A stretch of 64,000 bases of DNA, from assembly GCF_015330165.1 (NCBI RefSeq), contig NZ_JADDXT010000002.1, forward strand, positions 804,504 through 868,503, written 5' to 3'. Source of the stretch: Zobellia roscoffensis (GTDB taxonomy: Bacteria; Bacteroidota; Bacteroidia; Flavobacteriales; Flavobacteriaceae). The first letter of the stretch is position 1; every line of letters starts with the position of its first letter. The notes under the pieces are model-generated. The model was not told the DNA's origin. It saw only the letters and a program-made list of their open reading frames with translations, and did not search any database. Positions 7,491 to 16,522 of the stretch are shown here, piece by piece. A program made the position numbers and the translations under genes.

Positions 7491-7967
7491 CTAACTAGCT
7501 TTAGTTCTATACTTCCCTACTATATCAGAAATATGTATACAATACACCACAGGTGCTGTTTCAGATTCCATTTTACTTGAAAAATCCTTTATAAAATCCA
7601 CCTTATTTTCCTCAGTTCTGTTTAGCAAATCTTGTACTCCATTGGCAAAAGTGTGAAGGTATTTCTTTGCCGTAGCCCCTTTTAACTCTTCAAATTTTCC
7701 ATTAACCATAACAGAGCGCCAATCATGAAATTCATGAATGTCTTCTACTTGTAGGGCAACTTGGGAATACCTTCGCATAGATTCTATTTTATGACCTTCA
7801 GCAGAATAACTTATCAGGCATTTATTCTCCTTATCATAGAAATAGGTAACTGGAACAATATGCGGGCTTTTCCCTGATACATATGCCAGATGCCCTATGC
7901 AATAATTACCCAAAAACTGTATGCAATCATCCTGTTTCATGACTTTTACTTCCTTTTCCATAACCAA
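7491..7967 (-). CDS. Pyridoxamine 5'-phosphate oxidase-like FMN-binding protein
   Basis: A 158-residue protein of the FMN-binding split-barrel fold, in the branch often labelled nitroimidazole-resistance or pyridoxamine phosphate oxidase family. The N-terminal half has the usual pattern: ML/F-type helix (DDCIQFLGNYCIGHLAYV), then PHIVPVTYFYD and YSAEGHKIESMRRYSQVALQVEDI, where HKIESM marks the flavin phosphate site. The real substrate is unknown; such proteins are flavin reductases or F420/haem-linked oxidoreductases. The gene is convergent with the ferredoxin gene. A second in-frame Met (residue 3) is an alternative start. Confidence 0.82.
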   Translation of the reverse strand: MVMEKEVKVMKQDDCIQFLGNYCIGHLAYVSGKSPHIVPVTYFYDKENKCLISYSAEGHKIESMRRYSQVALQVEDIHEFHDWRSVMVNGKFEELKGATAKKYLHTFANGVQDLLNRTEENKVDFIKDFSSKMESETAPVVYCIHISDIVGKYRTKAS

Positions 7968-8111
7968 TTTATTAGCGCCCGAGCGAGTTTAGACTGTTTA
8001 TTATTAATAAGACTAAAATTACCTCAGCTGAAAGTGAAAAACTATGACAATTATCAGGTTTACAGGTTGTAAATCACCCTTTTGACCTAACCCTTTCGGA
8101 AAACGAAAAAT

Positions 8112-8156
8112 ATCACGTGATCTTTTGAGAAAATACTAGCCCATAGCTATTATTTG
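8112..8156 (+). promoter_or_regulatory. Possible promoter and palindrome upstream of the Gfo/Idh gene
   Basis: ATCACGTGAT, a 10-base perfect palindrome at 8112-8121, is followed by TTTG at 8124-8127 and, 20 bases on, TATTATTTG at 8148-8156, which is TAnnTTTG with one extra base. The rest of the 255-base gap between the divergent genes shows nothing clear. Confidence 0.4.
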
Positions 8157-8222
8157 CAGCACAATCCGTAATTGTCTAAATTCCCCTTACCAAACCATCT
8201 AATTACAAAATGACAATAGTTT

Positions 8223-9614
8223 ATGAAACAAAAAAGTTCCCGCAGAAATTTTATTAGAAAGGCTGCTCTAAGTTCTGCAGCTATTACCTCAGCCCCATTT
8301 ATTTTATCGGCCTCTAAAAATGAAAATATTCTCATGCAACGTGCATACGAAACCAACGTATTCTCCCCTAATGACCAAATAAACCTTGCCCTCATAGGTA
8401 CAGGTATTCAAGGTATTTTTGACACACAGGCTGCTCTTACCGTAGACGGCATACAGCTTGTTGCGGCATGTGACCTTTATACGGGAAGATTGGAACGTGC
8501 CAAGGAACTTTGGGGAGAAGACACTTTCACCACGCGCGACTATAGAGAAATCTTAAACAGAAAAGATATTGATGCCGTTATCATCGCGACCCCGGACCAT
8601 TGGCATAAAAAAATAGTAATTGATTCGCTTAAAGCAGGCAAACATGTGTATTGTGAAAAGCCCATGGTACAGCAATGGCAAGAGGGCCAAGATATTATTT
8701 CAGCCCAAAAGGCTTCAGGAAAAATATGCCAAATAGGTAGTCAAGGAATGTCTTCTTTAGGTAATGAAAAAGCAAAACAATTGTATAAAGAAGGTGCTAT
8801 TGGAGACATTGTTATGCTAGATTTTTATAATGATCGTTATTCAGCTGAAGGCGCTTGGCAATACCCTATTCCTCCAGATGCCGGAAAAAAAACGGTTGAT
8901 TTTGACACCTTTTTGGGCAGCGCACCAAAAGTACCTTATGAAGATAAACGCTTTTTTAGATGGAGAAATTATAAAGATTATGGCACTGGTGTTGCCGGAG
9001 ATTTGTTCGTTCATGCCTTCTCTACCTTAAACCATATAATTGATTCGCACGGACCCAACCGGGCTATGGCTACAGGAGGATTACGATACTGGAAAGACGG
9101 CAGAGATGTACCCGATGTGAGTATTACACTTTACGATTATCCAAAAACAGAAACTCATGCAGCATTTAATGCAGCATTTAGAATCAACTTTATTGCCGGA
9201 AGCGGTGGCGGAAGTGGTTTTAAATTAGTAGGTACTGAAGGTGAGATGGAGATAGGACAAAATTCCGTTTCGCTCAGAAGGTCAAAACTTGGTTTAGTAC
9301 CAGGTGGCTACTCTATGATTTCCTTTCCCGAAGCAATGCAAAAAAAGATTAAAAATGGGTACGCACAGCAAAATATAGAAACGCGTACATCTGCCCTAGA
9401 AACAGGATCTACAAAATGGCAAGCTCCAAAGGATTACAAAGGTGGTCATCACGACCATTTCTATAATTTCTTTACCGCCATAAGAGAAAACGGAAAAGTC
9501 ATACAAGACCCAACATTTGGTTTGCGAGCTGCCGGTGCTGCCCTATTAGCCAATGAAAGTTATTACAAGAATAAACCCATAAACTGGAACCCCACCGAAA
9601 TGAAAATTGGATAA
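8223..9614 (+). CDS. Tat-exported Gfo/Idh/MocA family oxidoreductase
   Basis: A 463-residue NAD(P)-dependent sugar oxidoreductase. It begins with a twin-arginine signal (SRRNFIRKAA) and a hydrophobic stretch up to about residue 30. The Rossmann domain follows with LIGTGIQG (residues 57-64), IATPDHWH and CEKPM, the lysine of which is the usual active-site residue. The C-terminal half is the alpha/beta domain that binds the substrate. Tat-exported members carry their cofactor bound and act in the periplasm, often by hidden redox cycling on glycosides. It is monocistronic: the upstream gene is divergent and a terminator follows. The substrate is not predictable. Confidence 0.88.
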   Translation: MKQKSSRRNFIRKAALSSAAITSAPFILSASKNENILMQRAYETNVFSPNDQINLALIGTGIQGIFDTQAALTVDGIQLVAACDLYTGRLERAKELWGEDTFTTRDYREILNRKDIDAVIIATPDHWHKKIVIDSLKAGKHVYCEKPMVQQWQEGQDIISAQKASGKICQIGSQGMSSLGNEKAKQLYKEGAIGDIVMLDFYNDRYSAEGAWQYPIPPDAGKKTVDFDTFLGSAPKVPYEDKRFFRWRNYKDYGTGVAGDLFVHAFSTLNHIIDSHGPNRAMATGGLRYWKDGRDVPDVSITLYDYPKTETHAAFNAAFRINFIAGSGGGSGFKLVGTEGEMEIGQNSVSLRRSKLGLVPGGYSMISFPEAMQKKIKNGYAQQNIETRTSALETGSTKWQAPKDYKGGHHDHFYNFFTAIRENGKVIQDPTFGLRAAGAALLANESYYKNKPINWNPTEMKIG

Positions 9615-9624
9615 CTTATAAAGA

Positions 9625-9655
9625 AAGGGCGGCACGCATATAACGTACCGCCCTT
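9625..9655. terminator. Bidirectional terminator between convergent genes
   Basis: AAGGGCGG (9625-9632) pairs with CCGCCCTT (9648-9655), with further ACG/CGT pairing inside. It is flanked by A- and T-rich sequence and lies between the convergent Gfo/Idh and universal stress protein genes. Confidence 0.75.
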
Positions 9656-9678
9656 ATAGTTGCGTAGTTTAAGTGCAT

Positions 9679-10500
9679 CTATATCTTAAAGCTAACCACT
9701 GGTATTTTGGAGTGGTTAACAACATCTTCGCCAATACTGCCCATAAAGAAATGTGCTAAGCCTTTACGGCCATGGGTAGATATACCAATGGCATCGGCAT
9801 TATTGGCTTCACTATAATTTAGAACCCCACGTTCTACACTATAGTCATTATATATTTCAACTTGTAATGCCTGATTTACTTTTCCTATAAAATTGTTTAT
9901 CCGAGTATAGATATCACTTGAGCTCATAAAATCATCACCAGGTGTGTTGATATAGACCAAATCAAGATTGGCTTGTAACATCTCTGAAAATGCCTTTGCT
10001 TTTTCAAATGCTTCAGTACTTTCTTCCCTAAAATCCGATGCAAATACAAAACGCTCAATTTTGAAATCGTTTATTTCATTTTTAATTACAATTACCGGAA
10101 TTTCAGCATTACGCACTACTTTTTCGGCGTTAGAGCCTATAAAAATTTCTTCAAGACCGTCAGTTCCGTGAGAACCCATAACAATAAGTTCTGCGTTATG
10201 CTCTAAAGCTATTTCGTTTACCTCACTGAACACTTTATAGTGTTTAATAATCGGAGTAACTTTTAAACCTTCCAAATATGGCTTGTTTAGAAATTCTTTA
10301 AAACGTTTCTCTGCTAGTTTGATTAGAAAAACGGTCTGCTCAGGATGGAAACCTTCCGTAGAGGTAATCATAGCCTGATTTAATTCTAACATGTGGAGCG
10401 CCAATATTTCCGCACCATGTTTCTTAGCAAGTGAGACTGCCACTTTTAAGGCATATTCAGACTGTTGAGAAAAATCTAAGGGTACAATTATTTTTTTCAT
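9679..10500 (-). CDS. Tandem universal stress protein (two UspA domains)
   Basis: A 273-residue cytoplasmic protein made of two Usp domains, about residues 1-142 and 150-273. The first begins KKIIVPLDFSQQSEYAL and has the ATP-loop pattern GSHGTDGLEEIFIGSNAEKVV (two pieces, around 109-129). The second keeps STHGRKGLAHFFMGSIGEDVV with only part of the G-x2-G-x9-G-S/T nucleotide motif, so ATP binding may be restricted to one half. The role is stress survival, commonly under low oxygen. It starts 31 bases after hemN on the same strand and is likely co-transcribed with it. Confidence 0.92.
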   Translation of the reverse strand: MKKIIVPLDFSQQSEYALKVAVSLAKKHGAEILALHMLELNQAMITSTEGFHPEQTVFLIKLAEKRFKEFLNKPYLEGLKVTPIIKHYKVFSEVNEIALEHNAELIVMGSHGTDGLEEIFIGSNAEKVVRNAEIPVIVIKNEINDFKIERFVFASDFREESTEAFEKAKAFSEMLQANLDLVYINTPGDDFMSSSDIYTRINNFIGKVNQALQVEIYNDYSVERGVLNYSEANNADAIGISTHGRKGLAHFFMGSIGEDVVNHSKIPVVSFKI

Positions 10501-10531
10501 GATATATCTATTTTTAACGATTAGGGCAGTA

Positions 10532-11893
10532 TTAAACAGTCATAGAGAACAATCTTCTTTTGGGCTCTTTTTGATGTAACAGCACATCGAACGCCATACA
10601 AATATTCCTAATAAACGGGCGACCTTTTGCAGTGACCTCAATGCCAGAAGTACCAATGTTGACCAAATTATCCTCCTCCATTACACGTAGCCTATCAACA
10701 ACCTTATCTATTCCATTAAAGTGTTGACTGAACAAGCCCCATGTAGTTTTAAAATCACACATTAAATTTAAGATGTGCTTTCTGACTACACGGTCTTCAT
10801 CCGTTAGAATATGACCTCGATAAACTGGAATAACATCATTTTCTACTAAATGCTGATATTCTTCAATACCTTTTACATTTTGGGCAAAACCATACCAACT
10901 ATCACTAATACTTGAGGCTCCCAAACCAATCATTGCTTGCGTTTTGGATGCAGTGTATCCCATAAAATTGCGGTGCAAATCTCCTAATTCCATCGATTTA
11001 TAAAGCGAGTCGGATGCAAGGGCAAAATGGTCCATGCCTATTTCATGATAACCTACATCTGCCAACAAAGCTTTACCCGTTTCATATTGTTGCCGTTTTT
11101 CATCTGCAGTGGGCAAATCGGCATCCTTATACCCTCTTTGTCCGTTTCCTTTTAACCACGGCACGTGTGCATAGCTGTAAAATGCCAACCGATCCGGACG
11201 TAACTCTTTGGTTCGTAAAATGGTTTCGCGAACATGTTCTTCTTTTTGAAAAGGCAACCCAAAAATAATATCATGACCTATTGACGTATAACCAATTTGT
11301 CTAGCCCATTCCGTAACATTTTTTACGTTCGCAAAAGGCTGAATGCGGTGTATGGCCTGTTGTACTTTTACATTGTAATCCTGTACACCAAAACTAACCC
11401 GTCTAAAACCTACATCATATAACGCTTGTAAATGTTCTTTGGTTGTATTGTTGGGATGCCCCTCAAAACTAAATTCATAATCCTCTGCCCTTTTGGCAAT
11501 ACTAAAAATACCTTTTACCAGGTTCTTTAAATGCTGAGGCGTGAAAAAGGTTGGTGTACCACCTCCCAAATGAAGTTCTTTTATAATTGGTCTTTCAGAG
11601 AATAAATCACAATACAACTTCCATTCTTTTAATACTGACCGTATGTACGGCTCTTCTACTTCATGCCTTTGCGTTACACGCTTATGACAACCACAGAACG
11701 TGCACATACTCTCGCAAAAAGGCAGATGTATATAAAGGCTTATGCCTTCTGTTGCATTGCTCTCATCAAAACTCTGGATTAAGCTGGACTGCCATTTTTT
11801 ATTAGAAAAAGTGTCCATATTCCAGTAAGGAACGGTAGGATAACTAGTATATCTAGGGCCTGCAACATTATATTTCTGAATTAAACTGCACAT
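10532..11893 (-). CDS. hemN: Oxygen-independent coproporphyrinogen III oxidase (HemN)
   Basis: A 453-residue radical SAM enzyme that decarboxylates coproporphyrinogen III to protoporphyrinogen IX without oxygen, in haem synthesis. The 4Fe-4S motif is C60-x3-C64-x2-C67 in CESMCTFCGC; the N-terminal KYNVAGPRYTSYPTVPYW and the downstream LHLGGGTPTF and VSFGVQDYN are hallmarks of true HemN rather than HemW. Length fits the family. It is headed by its own promoter and followed by the universal stress protein gene. Its place beside cbb3 oxidase genes and a globin suits low-oxygen haem supply. Confidence 0.95.
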   Translation of the reverse strand: MCSLIQKYNVAGPRYTSYPTVPYWNMDTFSNKKWQSSLIQSFDESNATEGISLYIHLPFCESMCTFCGCHKRVTQRHEVEEPYIRSVLKEWKLYCDLFSERPIIKELHLGGGTPTFFTPQHLKNLVKGIFSIAKRAEDYEFSFEGHPNNTTKEHLQALYDVGFRRVSFGVQDYNVKVQQAIHRIQPFANVKNVTEWARQIGYTSIGHDIIFGLPFQKEEHVRETILRTKELRPDRLAFYSYAHVPWLKGNGQRGYKDADLPTADEKRQQYETGKALLADVGYHEIGMDHFALASDSLYKSMELGDLHRNFMGYTASKTQAMIGLGASSISDSWYGFAQNVKGIEEYQHLVENDVIPVYRGHILTDEDRVVRKHILNLMCDFKTTWGLFSQHFNGIDKVVDRLRVMEEDNLVNIGTSGIEVTAKGRPFIRNICMAFDVLLHQKEPKRRLFSMTV

Positions 11894-11915
11894 AGATCGT
11901 ATCTTGATTTTGATA

Positions 11916-11943
11916 CAAACTTAGCTTCGTTATACGGACCAAA
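11916..11943 (-). promoter_or_regulatory. Promoter of hemN
   Basis: On the minus strand TTTG (11940-11943) is followed after 16 bases by TAAGTTTG (11916-11923), a full TAnnTTTG match. The short leader before the ATG at 11893 holds an inverted repeat, GTATC and GATAC (11899-11916), near the expected transcript start, which could be an operator. It resembles but does not match an FNR box. Confidence 0.5.
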
Positions 11944-11982
11944 ATATGATATATGTCAGGTAGCGAAAATATCTCATGTCCG

Positions 11983-12195
11983 CTATTGCAATTCTTCACA
12001 GTCAAAACCATGTTTTTGCAAAACGGAAGCGAACTGCGATGGTTGCTGACGGGTTTCAACCCTGAGAATATTATCACAATCCTCAAGGTCAAAATTCCAT
12101 CTACCTTCCGGCTCTACCAAACGGTTCAACAGCGGCCTTAAATGCCTTATTTGGTTATTCTTAACTACAGTTGTTTTAAAAACCAGAACAGTCAT
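11983..12195 (-). CDS. Small HMA-like protein of unknown function
   Basis: A 70-residue protein, MTVLVFKTTVVKNNQIRHL onward, ending GFDCEELQ. Length and the beta-alpha-beta pattern resemble small heavy-metal-associated domain proteins of Bacteroidetes, but the metal-binding CxxC is missing, so copper carriage is not implied. The frame is open further upstream to 12243, overlapping the DinB-like gene; I chose the Met at 12195 because it starts the beta strand and lies 10 bases after that gene's stop codon, which suggests a two-gene unit. Moderate confidence that it is a real gene. Confidence 0.6.
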   Translation of the reverse strand: MTVLVFKTTVVKNNQIRHLRPLLNRLVEPEGRWNFDLEDCDNILRVETRQQPSQFASVLQKHGFDCEELQ

Positions 12196-12205
12196 AACTC
12201 TAAAA

Positions 12206-12712
12206 TTAAGCTTCTGATCTTTCCCAAAACATAGGTGGTTCAATACCCAAAGACCTTAAATACACATAACCTTGACCGCGATGATGTATTTCATTATCTA
12301 TAAAATACAAAATAGTAGATTGGATGGTACCTTCGTACTGACCAAAAAGTTTAATCGTATCATGAAATTTATCTACCCCTATCTTAGCCCAATTGGCATT
12401 AATCTCTTCTGTGGCTTCGTCCCAAAGCGCTAAGGTTTTGGCTTTACTATTTCCATGAGCTACGTCTTCTGTGAAGGCAGCTGCTTTTCCCGTAACTATT
12501 TCTTGCATTCCAGGACCTGCTATACTCAAGAGTTCATCTACCATTTTTGAAAATGGACGCATTCCGCCAATGCTGTATTCAAAAAAATCTTTCTCAGGAA
12601 ATGCTTCTATTACTTTTCTGGTCAAAGTTCTATGTCCTTGCCAGTGGGCCAATAGTTCCGATGGAAGAATAACCTGGGCTACTTTTTCTTTTGATGTGGT
12701 TGCTGTGCTCAT
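12206..12712 (-). CDS. DinB-like four-helix protein
   Basis: A 168-residue protein of the DinB/YfiT-like four-helix fold. The pattern HWQGHRTLTRKVIEAFPEKD near the start and DNEIHHRGQGYVYLRSLGIE near the end are typical, with the histidines of the first helix and of NEIHHRGQ as the likely metal ligands. Members include thiol transferases and DNA-damage-inducible proteins; the reaction of this one is unknown. A TAnnTTTG element lies upstream and the small HMA-like gene follows after 10 bases. Confidence 0.82.
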   Translation of the reverse strand: MSTATTSKEKVAQVILPSELLAHWQGHRTLTRKVIEAFPEKDFFEYSIGGMRPFSKMVDELLSIAGPGMQEIVTGKAAAFTEDVAHGNSKAKTLALWDEATEEINANWAKIGVDKFHDTIKLFGQYEGTIQSTILYFIDNEIHHRGQGYVYLRSLGIEPPMFWERSEA

Positions 12713-12749
12713 AATTTACATTTTTAAGGTTCGTATTGTATTACAAGAA

Positions 12750-12757
12750 CAAATGTA
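12750..12757 (-). promoter_or_regulatory. Promoter element (TAnnTTTG) of the DinB-like gene
   Basis: TACATTTG on the minus strand, 37 bases before the ATG at 12712. No good TTTG is seen at the expected distance upstream. The remaining bases up to 12904 show nothing else. Confidence 0.4.
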
Positions 12758-12904
12758 AAAGTGGGTAGTGACAGCAGTTTGTCAGTAGTAAAATTGAAAT
12801 GCTATATTTTTAGAAAGATTGATATAAAATAAGTTGCATTTTAAAACATATTAGTAAGATGAACTCATCAGATATAGCTTTATGTCTTCCAAATCCATCA
12901 TTCT

Positions 12905-13465
12905 TTAATTGTCACGTTGTTTTTCAATATATATCAAATCAGTTCTCAAATCTTCAATCAAGACATAATACTTTTTAAAAAGTTTTTTTTGAACATCCAA
13001 TTCAGTTTTTTCCGAACTGATTATGTCCTTCAAATTATTATCTATTTCCGACAACTCTCGATTTTTCAACAGTGTTTTAACCTTCAAATTGCGTTGGACT
13101 GGTTCATACCCATTCTGGAAAATGTGACAAACAGTATGCCTTTTGTATTCCAAAAAATCAAATTCAGCCAATGGAATGTTTTCTTTAAAATCTTCAATAA
13201 ATTTTAAAATACGTTGAAATAACTGAATCTTGAATATGTCTGATGTGGGTAGCTTAGGAATAATATTTTGGCAATATTCATCTCCCTCCTTTAAAAACTG
13301 TACCAATTTAACTATAAATAATTCTGCTGAATTATGATTGTATTCCTTATTTATCTCGACATTAAGTATAAACAAACTATGAAGCCATTGAAGAAACTGC
13401 AATTCTTGCACAACACCCTTTTTGACATATTCATACTTAAACTCCTCATCTTCCATTTGGTTCAA
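12905..13465 (-). CDS. Hypothetical protein, helical
   Basis: A 186-residue protein with no family I recognise. It is predicted to be almost all helical, without signal peptide or membrane segment, and the C-terminal half is rich in Lys, Glu, Asp and Leu, as in a coiled coil. It is more A/T-rich than the genes around it, which may indicate later acquisition. It lies 32 bases after glycerate kinase on the same strand, but nothing links it to that pathway. The Met at residue 4 is an alternative start. Confidence 0.55.
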   Translation of the reverse strand: MNQMEDEEFKYEYVKKGVVQELQFLQWLHSLFILNVEINKEYNHNSAELFIVKLVQFLKEGDEYCQNIIPKLPTSDIFKIQLFQRILKFIEDFKENIPLAEFDFLEYKRHTVCHIFQNGYEPVQRNLKVKTLLKNRELSEIDNNLKDIISSEKTELDVQKKLFKKYYVLIEDLRTDLIYIEKQRDN

Positions 13466-13497
13466 TTTAAGGCAAAATTAGAGATAACAGATAAACT

Positions 13498-14622
13498 TCA
13501 TTTTATTAATCGGGCGAAATTATAACTGGCGTTCACCAAATTTGTATAACTGGAAGCCATAGCCTGGGGCAAAGTAGAAATTCCCCTTACGATTGAATTT
13601 ACATACATGAGTCCAAACTTTTCTTGTTGTTCTACGGAAATGGAAACCGAACCACATAAGGCTGCAACTGGTACTTTATGCTTCTTTGCCGAAATGACCA
13701 CCCCATTAATAGTCTTCCCTGACAAAGTCTGTTCATCTAACTGACCTTCGCCAGTAATAATCCAATCTGCATCTGCAATTACCTCATTAAAATGAGCCAA
13801 TTCTTTTATCAAATCTATACCAGAAGTCAGCTCTCCTCTTAGAAAAATGATGGCTCCGCCACCTATTCCGCCAGCAGCACCAGAGCCCTTTATTTTTTGA
13901 AGGCCTATATCATATGTATCCAAAGCTACTTTTGCAAAATTCTTCAGCCCTTTATCAAGAATTTCAATCTCTTCTGCGGAGGCTCCTTTTTGTGCCCCAT
14001 ATATCTTTGCCGCACCGTTTTTGCCATAAAACGGATTAGAAACGTCGCAAGCTATTTTAAATTTGGCATTGGCCAATAACGGGTGAACTTTTGAAGCATC
14101 TATGTTTTTAACCTTGTTTAAACTACTACCAATAGGTTCTAATTCTTTACTAAAATCACCTATAAAACGGTATCCTAAAGCATTAGCCATACCCATACCT
14201 CCATCATTAGTAGCGCTTCCCCCTATACCTAATATAATTTCTTTGGCACCTCTTTCCAGGGCATCAGCAATAAGCTCTCCTGTGCCAAAGGTGGTAGTGT
14301 TCATACAATTTCTATCCAAATCATCCAATAACTTAAGTCCGGATGCTTCGGCCATCTCTATGTAGGCAATGTGATTTTTTACAGCGTACAGATAGGAAGC
14401 ACTAATAGGTCTAAACAATGGGTCATTTACCGCTATGGTTATCTTCTCGCCATGTATATAGTGCTTCACCACATCAATAGTGCCATCGCCACCATCTGCC
14501 AAAGGCATTTTTATGATTTCGGCATCATTGAAAACATGCTGCAAACCCTCTTCTACGGCATCACAGAATTCAAATCCCGTAAGGGAACCTTTGAATTTAT
14601 CTGGCGCGATTATAAATTTCAT
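13498..14622 (-). CDS. Glycerate kinase (GlxK/GarK family)
   Basis: A 374-residue cytoplasmic kinase of the GlxK/GarK family, which phosphorylates D-glycerate, in most members to 2-phosphoglycerate, feeding glycolysis. The start MKFIIAPDKFKGSLTGFEF, the PLADGGDGTIDV segment and the glycine-rich GIGGSATNDGGMGMANALG and GSGAAGGIGGGA loops are all characteristic. Length fits. It follows the symporter gene by 10 bases. In this neighbourhood the obvious source of glycerate is a glyceryl-type glycoside cleaved by the GH63-like hydrolase at 18516-19844. Confidence 0.94.
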   Translation of the reverse strand: MKFIIAPDKFKGSLTGFEFCDAVEEGLQHVFNDAEIIKMPLADGGDGTIDVVKHYIHGEKITIAVNDPLFRPISASYLYAVKNHIAYIEMAEASGLKLLDDLDRNCMNTTTFGTGELIADALERGAKEIILGIGGSATNDGGMGMANALGYRFIGDFSKELEPIGSSLNKVKNIDASKVHPLLANAKFKIACDVSNPFYGKNGAAKIYGAQKGASAEEIEILDKGLKNFAKVALDTYDIGLQKIKGSGAAGGIGGGAIIFLRGELTSGIDLIKELAHFNEVIADADWIITGEGQLDEQTLSGKTINGVVISAKKHKVPVAALCGSVSISVEQQEKFGLMYVNSIVRGISTLPQAMASSYTNLVNASYNFARLIK

Positions 14623-14632
14623 AGCTCTGATT

Positions 14633-16237
14633 TTAATTCAAAATATTTGGTAAAGAGATACTAAATACAACTATAGCCACAAAATAGGCCAGTAAAATAG
14701 CTACCTCTTTTTTTCCTGAATAGTACACTACTTCCAGACCCTCGTTTACTTGTCTTTTTACGGTATAACTGACAGCAAGAGCTACTAAAACAGTAACTAA
14801 ACAACCTAACGCGTTCCACCAAAACCAAAAGATTTGAGGTACATATAACCATAGGTAGATATTGAACAGAACGCCAGCAACAATCCCAATATTAGCACCA
14901 AGAGCATGTGTCTTCTTAGTTAAAATTGCAAGGATAAAAGCGGCCAAAATAGGCCCATAAAATACAGAACTGATTTTATTGATTACCTCTATAACCGTAC
15001 CTTCTATATTGCCCGCAAAAAAAGCAAAGAACAAACATACGAGTCCCCAAAAAATAGATAATAATTTTGAGTAGGTCATGTATTTCTTATCCGGCATATT
15101 TGGATGAAAACGTTTCACAAAATCTTCCATAGTAACAGCAGAAAGTGAATTAACCGTAGAACTAAGCGTAGACATAGCTGCAGACATAATTGCAACAATA
15201 AGTATACCTATGATCCCATTTGGCAAGTATTTAATAATGAAAACCGGCACCATTAAATCGGCTTTTTTTCCTTCTAAAGAAGAAATATTAGCTTGATAAA
15301 CGAAGTCCATTTGTTCCTGAAAACTTGCATCCTGAACCAATAGTGTACCCAACACAAGGCCCATTATACAATAAGTCAATGTAAATGGAAACCTAAGTAA
15401 GCCATTGGCCATCATTAGTTTTTTAAGGTTGGACATGCTACTAGAAGATAATAGACGTTGGGACTGCGTCTGATCTGTTCCGTAATAGGATGCGTAAAGA
15501 AAAAAGCCCCCTATTACCATAGGCCAGAAACCAAATTCATCATTACCATCTGCATTGTTGAAGCCCCACTTACTAAAATCTACAGCAGTAACCCGGTCTC
15601 TATCTACATGAGTAAGAAAATTGTCGATTCCACCTAATTCACTAAACCCATAAAAAAGACAAATAATAATACCTATAAAAAGAATACTCATTTGAATAAC
15701 GTCTCCCCAAATTACGGCTTTCATACCCCCTTGGTAGGAATATACCATGGTAATCAGGCCTATGATCAAGATAGATATCCAAAAGTCCATTTGAATAGTT
15801 GCTTGTAGAATTAATGCCATGGTATACACCATTACGCCGGTAGCCACCGATCTACTAATCTGAAAAACAAAACTGATCAGTAATCGTGATGATGCATCAA
15901 AACGTTTTTCTAGATACTCATAAACACTTACAATACCAGATTTATATAGAGTGGGCAGTACTGCAATTAATAAAAATGCCATGGCCAAAGGCACACCTAA
16001 TTCATAAGTAAGCCATTGCATACCACCACCGTCTTTGAGGCCTACAAATGCAGGAGCCGAAATAAAACTAATGGCCGAAAGTTGTGTCGCCATAGCCGAA
16101 AGACTCAGCGGCAACCAAGAAGTCTTTCTTCCGCCTAGGAAATAATCGCCTCCAGAATTATTTTCTTTGAACAGAAAACCCAGTCCCAAAAAACCTACCA
16201 GGTAAACAACGATTATGATATAGTCTAAATAATTCAT
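14633..16237 (-). CDS. Sodium:solute symporter (SSS family)
   Basis: A 534-residue inner-membrane transporter with about 13-14 helices. The N-terminus (DYIIIVVYLVGFLGLGFLF, then GGDYFLGGRKTSWLPLSLS with SAMATQLSAISFI) has the SSS family signature, and the centre carries ISAAMSTLSSTVNSLSAVTMEDF. In Bacteroidetes such symporters import sugars, sugar acids and glycosides with sodium. It is followed by glycerate kinase after 10 bases and preceded by a 285-base gap with two palindromes, so it heads its own transcription unit. A substrate that yields glycerate is inferred from context. Confidence 0.9.
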   Translation of the reverse strand: MNYLDYIIIVVYLVGFLGLGFLFKENNSGGDYFLGGRKTSWLPLSLSAMATQLSAISFISAPAFVGLKDGGGMQWLTYELGVPLAMAFLLIAVLPTLYKSGIVSVYEYLEKRFDASSRLLISFVFQISRSVATGVMVYTMALILQATIQMDFWISILIIGLITMVYSYQGGMKAVIWGDVIQMSILFIGIIICLFYGFSELGGIDNFLTHVDRDRVTAVDFSKWGFNNADGNDEFGFWPMVIGGFFLYASYYGTDQTQSQRLLSSSSMSNLKKLMMANGLLRFPFTLTYCIMGLVLGTLLVQDASFQEQMDFVYQANISSLEGKKADLMVPVFIIKYLPNGIIGILIVAIMSAAMSTLSSTVNSLSAVTMEDFVKRFHPNMPDKKYMTYSKLLSIFWGLVCLFFAFFAGNIEGTVIEVINKISSVFYGPILAAFILAILTKKTHALGANIGIVAGVLFNIYLWLYVPQIFWFWWNALGCLVTVLVALAVSYTVKRQVNEGLEVVYYSGKKEVAILLAYFVAIVVFSISLPNILN

Positions 16238-16277
16238 GAGTACATATACTTTTGGTTTGGTGTCCTATTTTTATTCA

Positions 16278-16290
16278 TGTTCAGTGAACA
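16278..16290. promoter_or_regulatory. Palindrome upstream of the symporter gene
   Basis: TGTTCA-G-TGAACA, perfect 6-1-6 inverted repeat, 41 bases upstream of the symporter ATG. Possible operator; no protein is assigned. Confidence 0.4.
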
Positions 16291-16456
16291 GAATATGGTT
16301 TTAACTACTTATTAATGATAAAATCAAAATACCGTAGAAATATCTTACAAATAATTGATAAATAGACTCTCCATGGCGGAAATTGAAACAATAATATCAA
16401 TTTGACCACCATTTTGAGTCTAATGAGAACAAGGAAGGCTCAACAACTAGCACTAA

Positions 16457-16466
16457 TTAACGTTAA
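16457..16466. promoter_or_regulatory. Possible LacI-type half-conserved operator
   Basis: TTAACGTTAA is a perfect palindrome with the same AACGTT centre as the stronger sites at 22716-22739. It lies in the gap upstream of the symporter gene, which might join it to the LacI regulon. The A/T-rich arms make it weak evidence. Confidence 0.3.
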
Positions 16467-16522
16467 CCACCAAGAGAATGGTTATACGAACACTTAGGTT
16501 TCCCTATCCTCAATTTTATTTC

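Noticed and set aside
8150..8395. Open frame antisense to the Gfo/Idh start
   Set aside because: Out-of-frame shadow of the real gene, with no similarity or start signals.
11899..11916. FNR-like site before hemN
   Set aside because: The repeat does not have the TTGAT-N4-ATCAA spacing; only one half fits, so it is given only as an unassigned inverted repeat.
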